A program made the translations under genes and the position numbers. The notes beneath the pieces were generated by a model. It had not been told where the DNA came from. It did not search any database and worked only from the letters and a program-made list of their open reading frames with translations. Source: Tritrichomonas musculus (Eukaryota; Parabasalia; Tritrichomonadida; Tritrichomonadidae). Taken from it: 64,000 bases of DNA. The stretch is taken from assembly GCA_039105265.1 (NCBI GenBank), contig JAPFFF010000007.1, forward strand, positions 4,898,001 through 4,962,000, in the 5' to 3' direction. The stretch's first letter is position 1. Each line of letters opens with the position of its first letter. Positions 14,101 to 20,460 of the stretch are shown here, piece after piece.

Positions 14101-14807
14101 TTTGGAATTTCTGCAAATTCGATATGTTTAAAAATCGGGGAAATCTTCGTAGTAAGGGTTTTTTGTTTAGAGATATATTTGATATCATCCGTATTTTGTG
14201 TTACAAAAAGTCTAAAATCGGGATGCTGATTATATTCGATAGTTTTGTATCCATTATTAAAAATGACTAGATGACTGTCTAAAGCTGTTTCTATGCAATG
14301 AAGAATATCTGGTGGCGCATAATTGATATCATCTATAAGCAACCATTTGCCATTAGCAAATGCATCAATAAATGGCCCATCTCGAAATGAAAAGCCTTCA
14401 TTTAAACCTAAATCATAAACAATTTTACCCATCAGATCTTCCATAGTGGTTTTTGAATTAAAATTGAAACTAATTAAGTTTTTTTTCATTTTTACACTTA
14501 ATGCCTGGACGCTTTTTGTTTTTGCTGTTCCCGCTTGCCCATCAATACAAACAGGGATGTTGTATTTAATGGCTTCATAAATTTTCATTAGACGCTTTTT
14601 GAAGCCATCTGTTATAACAACAAATTTATCATCTTTTTCATCAATTAAAAAGTCTTGATTATCAAAATCTTCGTACTTCAATTCTTTAATTTTATCTGCA
14701 ATCCTATTAAAATCCATTTTTCTATCTGGGTTATAGATGGGATCATCTGAAAGTCTGATTACTTGACAATCGTCATGAGGAATTTGTAATGAAATTTCTT
14801 CCGACAT
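2193..14807 (-). CDS. Giant six-AAA (midasin/dynein-related) - ubiquitin-like - Sel1 repeat fusion protein
   Basis: One uninterrupted 4204-residue frame from an ATG at 14807. Residues about 60-1950 hold six tandem AAA modules of the dynein-related/midasin type (AAA_5). Their P-loop regions lie near residue 90 (GQAGTAKT), 371 (GKEGSGLT), 652 (GPAELEKA), 976 (GNSSYKT), 1359 (GPTGIGKH) and 1677 (GPNESGKT). Walker B segments include WLLIDDIN (about 156) and WILIDNIE (about 1805). Modules 2-4 look degenerate. Residues about 2395-2463 form a ubiquitin-like domain (IKAKIQDKQGIP...LSDYSI) ending LILRMGGG. About 18 Sel1/TPR-like repeats follow to about 3460, broken by a charged insert near 3050-3200. 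Next come coiled coil (about 3470-3750) and an unrecognised C-terminal domain. Midasin's linker, acidic region and MIDAS domain were not seen, so this is not ordinary MDN1. Known: such AAA rings remodel protein complexes and Sel1 repeats act as adaptors. Inferred: a ubiquitin-linked remodelling machine, function unknown. Confidence 0.9.
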   Translation of the reverse strand: MSEEISLQIPHDDCQVIRLSDDPIYNPDRKMDFNRIADKIKELKYEDFDNQDFLIDEKDDKFVVITDGFKKRLMKIYEAIKYNIPVCIDGQAGTAKTKSVQALSVKMKKNLISFNFNSKTTMEDLMGKIVYDLGLNEGFSFRDGPFIDAFANGKWLLIDDINYAPPDILHCIETALDSHLVIFNNGYKTIEYNQHPDFRLFVTQNTDDIKYISKQKTLTTKISPIFKHIEFAEIPKDELIEIATKLCKYYNYTNTELIQDLVDFHYEWSHRPDIISSSYRFTLRDISDTIKLIQQNNNPLDTINTIYASRFPIETRKALFDLIESKYNHLKSDPVEFALPKQFPPCFKNQSLLNTVKNVDIAFKGQRNVLLVGKEGSGLTQVARWIANYYLKLDSEDKSKKHEYCLLCTPKTTISDLIGQMIITHRADEKIGISIWKNGPLIKAIKKGSHFVLDSLDLAPFEVSQRLKELLESEMSFYTPENPKESQISINPKFRLIATANEQNLSTLSPSLLSKFIVIYLDDQLIDLQNDKKADLVRFLLEQELNSIMRLNIKKEFIDELANSVNIESSNLAQISLLCRATGRIWSYCGSVKPSMILSFVKNLIDSNCQEFEVPEELCSSLLKDFASDQSKALKEFWAKIIACSVAGIHVCLVGPAELEKARMAVTFSDDTSKAQGRDSDSYQLLSFNKELLTNDVFGTFWTNNFTIKLSKGSLYNAIEKGLVFVADTINLAEDDVIQSLAVALEQSSGSKIALPGLGKSVLFHKKFQFIACQDSGENKLPQNIAKKLRTFEYPTPTLDDWKANCKTIAKSVLENAGVVSESELEKLASFIDKINGSNIQHITKWSKSNVRTLLRRISDSKTNPKKYLGFTFVHHLLFYVLSGIEDSVSKTIFEDIMKILVECFEIADADKSSLEKCYFEDPVIENSNEVNYLKKGEIGVQIPQHIMDNKIVNNINFHSLWNTLFKVLIINDKEPLLISGNSSYKTFLASLILPNAQIVSLYQGSLVNPLLGSTVLLNNRRSKEFYLEQFCRILQIKDRYNELLSSLNEKRSISTFGLYMRPILDEKNNQKKIPDHLFNILNRLINRIEDPIQDVQDFTTVFKPGVITTAVLEQYPLILEDFSNLTPSIFKMFNNSRLTLKREISNLYAPSKLLRITDKFRIISTSDTVDNHSNITMIACSEYSDNERNDAIDSLSSSINIAPEQANFVKSFSEKYFSKFEKNVPFSYIEKILQMIQLFENYSISIEEKLVIAVFRTLCENSKEASEKIKIIRILDEVFEKNVAQTFVSLIDNTYEEKTPLSQQVINEENNLISDVSKLSIACRPTKDVETGLYFSRPFIDMIDVIHTALAIHYPVILEGPTGIGKHVAINHVADMLRYKIVKIGITSATTVDDFFGKIKKSINKDNETEFVFVPSQILQIINSNSDNKAMINSDKTVIVLEGINNASPSLLDWISPLFDVSRKTLFLPNGETITKSIFNIIALNETTNNSLPNSFHVNCIYHSIPQYTCDQINKIALKIFRDEENLTEDHKTFMNYFNILSQKYPELYSLNDIRTYQKLTSAEKNAALSKLNTAFFQELVLLNKCSDKEGILNESKSLGINIAGDVNPSFCIKNGVFCANVGSDNEVSLPIDGSHIYKAEEIYNKLNYLLTPDQRNCMLFLMCSVLSRQAAVISGPNESGKTFMISNFAKLMGKELLTIRANNHTDISTFMDSFKPIIHSDRDKSRYLNVLCRDSNLKEEIKQILDEDDPKTWTPEKIKIIRDKAIALNNKEFTRAINELDPNTLYLKQERNDFANAMNRGKWILIDNIEFAPKEFIEKIVTLCSNAQSLNLYECGPDCVYSRSGEDRFKIHEDFRLFINYNPNNVDPSRRISPSILNKFVTFVSQPIDSTPISSGTIIHGISNGNIEGDLWKSICARLASVHEFYKQSSAIDFTAHSLLYNINIISNYIRDNSPEGIAKMLCKCLYMNYCSTSKDPAEYYKQLQNELLKSPDNAIMQSLDNFDDSLNKQYMHILSDLYELQTNKSKSMFTLREFIKKVYQYKFKDIYNLYFHVNDTVNQLDTVEAIHKYGDLSILTPILHQLFSVAGSSSISKYYQKDLISNNYFMENRTTKHSLSQLGLLQHLFENGKLIEYTPSCLFSADSRKALASIGELLANVTFDNILAVIKIILQNQALCSEANILLNCEAIKNSSFSNVLLLLPMMIKLHQNGIPFTVNKQNLSSNNDKGDYLVEISVKQTNFELDSKESKILCKSNQVNINESEFYSAVYHLIDSIENKTPVDFEKNVKHIDYPQINNNNHPLYNLYPNDNQSCTMKLFKSAILFGSSVDDKLSSLFGQFETNLLNLFNSIWKAFEYDKNNYTISMIDSYLNIESSKIMEILYNILMSARKKELPKKKITVDVDIYDRIEDIKAKIQDKQGIPADEMRLYYNGQQLEDRKSLSDYSITRESKVDLILRMGGGLKITIEIDDDDGDSAGKFIRALNNWRNYFCQQYRRNIKDDADGGDVEAMDTYSWMLEYGEDVDKNVAEAYKYQKMAADAGSVRAMNNCYWRQRYGKRLDSKKKDVDRYGEIIARRDDSIERFKDLRIYGDERYSNPSEEAALYIKMAADQGDGYAMYKYAQMLDKGEGVKMNKEEAIRYYRMAADNGDRNAMFKYAEMLDKGEGVPMNIVEAFKYYRMAADKGDNEAMKICAWKLENGEGCSIDKGAAIAYYKTAADHGDNEAMFTYGIKLEYGDGVPENKDEALRYYVMSKNAGNKNAYRLLNNPIWKEFFGKNVSDSIGSAPGSNNEEENRRRRHYIRFDDNVYDNYEFPSDVEPPGLSDEELLYHYKYLADKGDGYAMYKYNWLLETQKCPNKFKDDPYDYYKVFALAGDKRASYKFGRMLERGEGVEPNINDAIRFYKDAADKGDRNAMYKFAQMLEKGNDADKHKEEISKYYKMAADKGDRNAMYKYGQMAEKGEGYEVGKKIVEEPELLHMYHEYDRYCIDSDDDGDKNRELTEEEIDYRNKEEALKYYINAADEGDEVSMAKSASMLEEKAVSPGLSAEWDGIFNRITKAHNKTVEEISHIPARLNEFNQNIIDLTDRVKQTRSKLITVTPSDDEKELAKQFDKIEEGLAEGTQHKSDMNGLDQHFQQMEHYYADATNRREYLKKKMESEKIRRREEEKKMYRDILVYYKLADDEGNEFAHEKIVNNFDHLWGKRKFRKDFPTGNIRSAIDDDARSYVKRKAKGTEDKGAMVEYGKAIEGKNLGEASDYYQKAGTRGDLNGMTNSYRVLSGNGDSNSKKIALGYLKRAADEGDHESMYNYALRLEKGDGVPMNKELASQYFKKAGHFGIPAGLVKYGLNIRDGINGAGMDKREAFHHFKVAADHDDADGMYYAGMMLYYGDGVGTDYHEAGKYFDKAAQKEQIDAMYQYGIYVDDHNPSYYNYKKAAQYAKKAADRGHPKAFLNYKKYSYYYGFTDLDRTFQEKMNEFENFDLSDIEGYKRFYKNCHDLLDNCYKDYYFLKDNNMNVNDKEYHPDILRDKYKKLFEQMEIRNNFMKKHEDQVNEYKRECEELLRFLNRKKGEYNPNGSHSSIESIDDAIQTKVLKLLELNSKFNRLAEAMVLVPNKYRPENIIAQYNEFSHELKTVKYERYCEENFLRFLENKKRQFENNKNNRSALISIFEEVQQKMTELPNISTRYNKLGEHKSAVKDRYLPDIITTEFMTFANLLENQVATNDSEDFGKSNNFDPDMIKKLIEAFKTLLNKDQTKALVGYFNNPRPVPNASNYPQAMIIVPQNYWNGSTVFQCPIYSDEHPPIKCNNEDEMHNLLNCIYFIPYPYSKVLGGERFIEKYSNLLKNLLNEPSLSIRSPNALGVQRNQDPNSLFVLVFNDKLDINGMSVTRNDDHKKKLFNIQIENKTNDSLSFNLRKDTVIDVPTSKQPIYISETWSGTIEPHGKRSANLKWCCMDKNAGVPYEDFRITPFVFICPNYNLSDWPFSDTWWFQVQPNLSNKVSKSNNLWNNAVKERPAIQKIPLKRDGDKIIWENLPTKAGGAISNRLYALVNDYFSYDVKRIDGVVRPLHMANKDNAQKVMIITNQFALAVDLYYDIILIVKTESGIWDGYKLKKKGCSNNYSPSKDDDGDFRWYVDYDNIPQENIVFGQFLNGMRSDPKCYNAATYNSQDSRAFLLGTLGISIPIVHSGQIIIPSLHGLIDF

Positions 14808-16645
14808 ATAAAATTTTATAAAGATATGTTCAAAGAAAATTGATTGCTCTCAATTTCAAAAAAGATGCATAAATTTTCATTTTTTCAAACATTTTTATTC
14901 AATTATATAATAACAAATTATAATTATAAATTTAAATATTTATTAGATTAATATATAAATTTATGAAAAATAAAATAAAAATATTTTTTTTTTATTTTTC
15001 ATAAGATATTCTCGATTTACATTTCTTTATTAAATATTCAACTTATAGGTTTTTACAAATACTGCATTTTATTGATTTTTTATTTTGAAAGAATAATATT
15101 TAATTGTTTTTTTATAACTTTTTTATTTTTTATCTATTTATTTTAAATTTATAAAAATTAAACTTATTTATTTTCAAGATATAAATATTTTACTTGTTTT
15201 AATAATTTAGGCAGATAATTTTCAAGCCATTTTGCACCACTTTATTTCAAATACGTTATAAGATATATATTCTATAAGAGAAAAGATTTTAATGTACTAA
15301 CGAACATATAATAAAGCTTCGATTAAATTACTTATTTAGAATCATGCATTATTCGTTTTAATTCTATATTATTATTGATTTTCCTTTATCATCAAAATGT
15401 TTTTTTACTCTGATATAATTTCATCTGGAAATGCTTTATTATCATTTGTTGTTGTTCTATTTTCTTATGAAATAGGTTTTTAACTTAAAACTACAGTGCA
15501 ACAAACAGAGTATATTTTCTATCGTTCACTGTATATACAGAAGAAAATTAAAGGACTAATTCCAAAATTACCTTAAAGTATAATTACCATATATATCACT
15601 TTTTTACTTCTTCTCTCGTTTTTTCTGCATTTTCTATTAATTTTTTCATCCCTTTTCTCATTTCATCCACACTTCCTCTTAATTATTCATTACATTTTTT
15701 CATTTTTTTTTTTCTTATTTCTTCCATTTCTCTTCTTATTTCGTTGTTTTCTTGTGAAAGGTTGAAATGCAAATTTATATATCATCTTTGATATTAGTTG
15801 TTGTCATAGAAACCACCTTGAATTTTTATAACTTCATTTCATTTTTGTCCATATTCTACTTTAAGAAGAGTCATTGCTTCTTTTGATGGTAGAATCATAC
15901 ACATTTAGATTTTATGTAGTCGAATTACTATTTTGATAAAATTTTCTTCTTGATTATCCTGTTCTTGGCTATTTATAGTGGATTCAAAATATTTTTCTTT
16001 GATATATCATAGGTGTGGCGATCGGATGTGAAGTGTCAGAAAAATTAAAGAATCCATGGAATGATTTGATATCAAATCATATCATATTGTATTAAAATAT
16101 AATATTTATAAAAATATTATTTTTAAAAATCTATGTGTCAATTTCAATATATGATTAATTAGGAGATTCAATATTTTAATATTTCTTTTATAAGTTTTCA
16201 GAGATTGAAATTTGGTTTCATTATATTCTAATTTATTTTAAATATTTTTACATCGTCAAGGATGTTTACATTAACATCAAGAATATTTGATGTATCCAAG
16301 TTCTCAGAGGGCTTCATTGTAAAATATATTAACATATAATTAACTCTTGAAAACATTTTTGATTTACGACTTCAGTTTTCGAAATATATATAAACATATA
16401 ATTTATTTTTGGGAATATTCTCAAAACTTTTTATATTTCTAAAACAGATAGAATAATTATTAATCATAAAAATAAATCAATAAAATATTATTATTAAAAT
16501 AAAATAATAATAATAATAATAAAAAGAATTTAAGAAAACATTTTGAAAAAAAAAAATCTAATTTCATTTGTGAAAAATGCAAAAATAGTGCTAAAAATAG
16601 CATAATAACGTATTATAATAAATTGAATACTTTTAAAAAATTCAA
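14808..16645. other. Long AT-rich spacer with one coiled-coil gene relic
   Basis: 1.8 kb of very AT-rich sequence between two minus-strand genes. The only coding-like stretch is the minus-strand coiled-coil relic at 15596-15915. Short AAT/ATA runs occur near 16500. I see no RNA gene or intact ORF. Confidence 0.6.
15596..15915 (-). pseudogene. Relic of a coiled-coil protein C-terminus
   Basis: On the minus strand this stretch is unusually rich in GAA/AAA codons. It reads as broken frames such as MCMILPSKEAMTLLKVEYGQ, then NNEIRREMEEIRKKKMKK and DEMRKGMKKLIENAEKTREE, ending at a TGA. Several stops interrupt it. The heptad-like charged pattern fits the tail of a coiled-coil protein; the family is not identifiable. 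Confidence 0.4.
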
Positions 16646-18064
16646 TTAAGAATCACTATGATCATTTTGGTAGGGACAATTGGGTATTAATTTTTTAATT
16701 TCTTCATTTTCACCAACTGGACAAGAACAAAATGAATCATGAGCAATTGTTTTTACCGATGAAGGAATATCAATATGCTTAAGAGAACTACAAGAATCAA
16801 AAGCTTGATTTCCTATTTCCGTTACTGTATTAGGAATTATCACCTGAGATAAAAAATGGCAGTTCTCAAATGTAAATGGCTCAATTATTTTCACGCCATG
16901 TGGAATTTCAATTTTTTCCAATTTCTCGCAACACGTAAAAACTGCTCTACCAATACATTCCACTGAAGGAGGAATAAAAATCTCAGTGAGTGATTCACAA
17001 TTTTGGAAACAACCATATTCAATTGAAGTAACAGTATCAGGGATTGTCACTTTTCTCAAAGCTTTACAATGAAAAAAAACATTTTCTCTTAATATTTGTA
17101 TAGGAGGAATTTCAATGTGAGTTAAAGAACGACAATGAGCAAAAGCTGAAATGCCAATCATTGTAACTGAAGAAGGGATCTCGATATCATTAAGAGCAAA
17201 GCATGAGTAAAAAGCTTTTTCTCCAATCTGTGTAATTGAAGAAGGAATTTTAATATGGGTAAGAGAGTAACAACGATTAAAAACAGAATCACTAAGAGTT
17301 GTGATTGTTGAAGGAATTGTAAATTCTTTAAGTGATTCACATCCATAAAAAGCGAATTTACCAATCGATGTAATCTCAGATAAAAATGTTACTTCAGTTA
17401 ATTTAGAACAATCTTCAAAAAGAGAATCAGAAATGGTGGTAATGGAAGAAGGAATTGTAATTTGGGTCAATGCTTTACAATCTTTAAAAACACCATTGCC
17501 AATTTTTGTAACAGAAGAAGGAATTGTTACTTTGGATAACGAAGAACAATCTGCAAAAGCCATGTCTTCAATTTCAGTTACATAATCTTTAATTGTGATT
17601 TCTTTCAATGAAGAACAACCTCTAAAGAAGTATTTTTTAATTGTTTTCATTTCAAATTGAATGTCTATTTGTTCAAGCTTTGCGCATCCAGTAAATATAG
17701 AGTCTTCATAATGCGTGATGGAAGAAGGAATTGTTATTCGCTTCAATGATGAACAAGATGCAAAACAATACTTATTAATTGTATGAACACTATCAGGAAT
17801 GACTATTTCTTCCAATGATGAACACTTGAAGAATGCATACTTACCAAGAAATGTAACAGATGAAGGAATTGTCACTTTTTTCAATGATTTGCATTCATCA
17901 AAAATATAGTCTTTGAAAATTGTTATCGAAGAAGGAATCGTTACTTCAACCAATGAAGAACAACCTTGAAATGTTCTTTCTCCAATTGATGTAACAAATT
18001 CAGGAATTACTTCTTTTATCAATTTTGGTGAATTAGCGAACATTTCACTTGTGATTTCAGTCAT
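16646..18064 (-). CDS. BspA-like leucine-rich repeat protein (3' part of an ankyrin-BspA gene)
   Basis: 472 residues, almost all BspA/TpLRR units of about 23 residues with the pattern C-x-SL-x-x-ITIPSSVT-x-IG-x-x-AF. About 18 units are visible, ending in a short polar tail. BspA-like proteins are a very large trichomonad family, often surface-exposed and implicated in binding host or bacterial surfaces. I see no signal peptide or membrane segment. The ATG at 18064 overlaps the stop of the upstream ankyrin frame (ATGA). In this same frame, upstream of the ATG, the sequence reads on as ankyrin repeat (NTAAIRIAAHYGNDDIVDLL), so this ORF is probably the 3' part of one ankyrin-BspA gene. Family certain; independent expression doubtful. 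Confidence 0.85.
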   Translation of the reverse strand: MTEITSEMFANSPKLIKEVIPEFVTSIGERTFQGCSSLVEVTIPSSITIFKDYIFDECKSLKKVTIPSSVTFLGKYAFFKCSSLEEIVIPDSVHTINKYCFASCSSLKRITIPSSITHYEDSIFTGCAKLEQIDIQFEMKTIKKYFFRGCSSLKEITIKDYVTEIEDMAFADCSSLSKVTIPSSVTKIGNGVFKDCKALTQITIPSSITTISDSLFEDCSKLTEVTFLSEITSIGKFAFYGCESLKEFTIPSTITTLSDSVFNRCYSLTHIKIPSSITQIGEKAFYSCFALNDIEIPSSVTMIGISAFAHCRSLTHIEIPPIQILRENVFFHCKALRKVTIPDTVTSIEYGCFQNCESLTEIFIPPSVECIGRAVFTCCEKLEKIEIPHGVKIIEPFTFENCHFLSQVIIPNTVTEIGNQAFDSCSSLKHIDIPSSVKTIAHDSFCSCPVGENEEIKKLIPNCPYQNDHSDS

Positions 18065-19230
18065 TTTACAAAAATGTAATAATAAATCAACAATATCATC
18101 ATTTCCATAATGTGCTGCAATACGAATTGCTGCTGTATTAAAAATAAATAAATAAAAACATAATGACCATCATTTTTCTTTTTTCCTTGATTCAAATAAA
18201 GCTTAACTATTTCCAAATATCCATATTGGCAACTGTAAATGAAACTTAAATGATCACAATGATCGGGCAAAAAATAATAATTTCTATATTTAAAGCTCAA
18301 TTCATCATCATTTGATAACATAGCAAGATTAATAATGTAATTTGCAATGTTGTTGTGATGACATTTAATAGCTTCTATTAGACATGGTTCATAATCATTA
18401 TTTTCAGGTACAACTCTTTCTTCTTCAAGAACATGAATCATTCGCACATCTCCTCCATGAATCACAAAAGGCCACAAAGAAGAATCCAAACCCATTAAAG
18501 GTTTCAAATAATTGAAAATTTTCAATGATCCAAAAAAGGCCGCATATTCAATCAAGCTTGGCTCTTTATCAAGCAAAAAAGGGTTGGTTTCATAGACTGA
18601 TTCCTGAATTTTATGTGAATATTTATTGATGGTAACATAGGTGACAAATTCATGTAACATGTCGTTTCGAATATACTTTGCAATGAGGCTATCGTTTTCG
18701 CCTTCTTGACGTTTCTCTTCAAAATTGTCTTCCGTTGAAAAATTAAAATTAAAACTATAATTAATAAGTTGACGTTTTTGATCGTCTAAAAAAGGTTCTA
18801 TTTCAGGCATGAAAAAGTGACAGTAGGTTCTATATTTGGGTTTGCGTCTGTTGTCAAGTAAAAAGGTAACAATCCAATCGTCTACAGTAAGAATCTGGGC
18901 TTTGAATAGTAAAAGAAGAATCCTTTTATTGCTCTCGAAAATTTGGAATATTTCTGGATTTGTAAAATATTGCTTGATTTTTTCTTGAAAATGAAGAATG
19001 ATTGTATTAACTTTCTGGAAAAAGCCGCGATTTCGGTAATGGTTGTTTGTTATTTTTATTATCATCTGAAGGAATTCTTTTAAAACAGAAGGATCTTCAC
19101 TAACTTTTTTGGAATCTAAGTATTTGATAAGTTCTGAGCAGCAATCATTAACATCAGCTTCGCTTTCAATAAAGGCTAGGTAATGACCATAAAAATCTCT
19201 CTTTAAGTGGATATTTTCACTTGGATTCAT
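18061..19230 (-). CDS. DUF3447-type ankyrin protein (5' part of an ankyrin-BspA gene)
   Basis: 389 codons from an ATG at 19230. Residues 1-170 form the conserved helical N-terminal region that precedes ankyrin repeats in many trichomonad proteins. About 190-340 carry degenerate ankyrin units (SLIEYAAFFGSLKIFNYL, LSFIYSCQYGYLEIVKLYL). The last 35 residues are low-complexity and unlike the family. The frame departs from the ankyrin pattern inside an ATTT-repeat tract at about 18137-18160. Beyond it the good ankyrin sequence continues in the frame of the BspA ORF. A net loss equivalent to one 4-bp unit accounts for the shift. This may be a pseudogene, an allele or an assembly error. Confidence 0.8.
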   Translation of the reverse strand: MNPSENIHLKRDFYGHYLAFIESEADVNDCCSELIKYLDSKKVSEDPSVLKEFLQMIIKITNNHYRNRGFFQKVNTIILHFQEKIKQYFTNPEIFQIFESNKRILLLLFKAQILTVDDWIVTFLLDNRRKPKYRTYCHFFMPEIEPFLDDQKRQLINYSFNFNFSTEDNFEEKRQEGENDSLIAKYIRNDMLHEFVTYVTINKYSHKIQESVYETNPFLLDKEPSLIEYAAFFGSLKIFNYLKPLMGLDSSLWPFVIHGGDVRMIHVLEEERVVPENNDYEPCLIEAIKCHHNNIANYIINLAMLSNDDELSFKYRNYYFLPDHCDHLSFIYSCQYGYLEIVKLYLNQGKKKNDGHYVFIYLFLIQQQFVLQHIMEMMILLIYYYIFVK

Positions 19231-19378
19231 CGATAATTTTGAGAATTTTAAATTTTGACAATAAAAAATACATTAATATACCGTGATTTTTTTAAAATAT
19301 TAATAAAAATATATATAAGTTTTTTATTTTTATTTTAAATAAATGAAATTAATACTTTTATTTTTGAAAATTTTGATA

Positions 19379-19732
19379 TTAAGGTTCTCCTTTCAAATTC
19401 AAAAGATTAAATTCAATGAGATTTCACAAATAAAATATACATAAATATCGTTTTTAAAAATGAATTAAAATATAAAATTTATATAGATATATATTTCAAA
19501 TAACTGAATAAAAATATTTTTATGAAATCTTATCGATTTTTTTTTTTGCAGATAGAAATCATAGAATTAAAAAATCAATAAAATTTTGAATAAAATAAGA
19601 TTTAATCGTTAAGGCCATATTTTTTTATTTTTCACCAAAACTTTTTCAGAAAAATGTTCTATTGAATTATTTATTCTATGAGTTAATTCAATATTGAATA
19701 ATTTACTTTTTTTTTGGGAAGGAGAACCTTAA
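19379..19732. mobile_element. Candidate MITE with TTAA ends
   Basis: TTAAGGTTCTCCTT at 19379 is matched by its exact inverse AAGGAGAACCTTAA ending at 19732. The 354-bp segment is AT-rich and non-coding. If TTAA is the target duplication, the terminal repeat is the 10-bp GGTTCTCCTT, as in piggyBac-type insertion. Only one copy is visible here, so mobility is inferred. Confidence 0.4.
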
Positions 19733-20305
19733 AACTTTAAATTTTGATAAAAAGATGTCATAATACATTTGGTCCTATTCTATTGTAATATTAATGTTAT
19801 TTGAAAGTTTAGTTTATCAAATTAAAAATCAAATAAAATATTAAATTTCAAAATCTTTATCCATGACAGATAAACAGCTTTCAAGCAAATAAAATGACAC
19901 AATATACCAATGATAATTTATTAATGCAAGCATTATCAAATAATAAGATTTTTGCTTGATAAATAAAAATACCACTAAAATTAATAAAAGGTTTAACACA
20001 TTTGAATACAAAATTTCTGTAAAATAAAAAAATATTGATTCGTTAAGACAGTTACTATATATATATGAAATCAATTTAATTTGAGATTATTTTAAATAAA
20101 TTTTTGGAGTATTTGTAAGGATTTTTGCAAACAAATGAAGTTTAATTTTGTGAAAAATGCAAACACTGAATCTAATATCTATCTCAAAAATCTAATCTTC
20201 ATCTCAATAGTTTAATTTTTTTTCGCAATGATCTAATCTTCATCTCAATGATCTAGGCTTAATAATATAAATATTTTGATTATTGTTTAATCAATTAAAA
20301 AGTTA

Positions 20306-20377
20306 GTTGCTGTAGGAGTCAAACCAATGACATATCTGATGATAAGTCAAATGCCTTTTGCTCTGTCTAAACAGCCT
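20306..20377 (-). pseudogene. Decayed tRNA gene
   Basis: The minus strand retains tRNA-like parts. There is an anticodon-stem candidate (TTTGA/TCAGA around loop CTTATCA, reading UAU), a B-box-like GGTTTGACTCC, a 3' acceptor half CAGCAAC and a T-run (TTTTT) four bases downstream, like a pol III terminator. The 5' acceptor half does not pair with the 3' half, the D arm is not recognisable and the T stem has mismatches. I read it as a tRNA pseudogene. Confidence 0.4.
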
Positions 20378-20460
20378 ATTTGCTTATTTAATTAATTAAA
20401 ATTTCCTTTTGATATTTTTTAATATTAAAATATAAAAATCCATTATTTTTTTGGGTTTAT

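Larger units (their letters stand above)
19231..20460. other. AT-rich spacer with candidate MITE and tRNA relic
   Basis: Non-coding 1.2 kb between two minus-strand genes. It holds the TTAA-flanked inverted-repeat element at 19379-19732 and a decayed tRNA at 20306-20377. A hydrophobic 77-codon frame at 19841-20074 lacks a good ATG and is not called. Confidence 0.6.

Noticed and set aside
19841-20074. 77-codon hydrophobic minus-strand frame
   Set aside because: It starts only at TTG, is extremely AT-rich (hydrophobicity is expected from TTT/ATT codons) and has no recognisable pattern.
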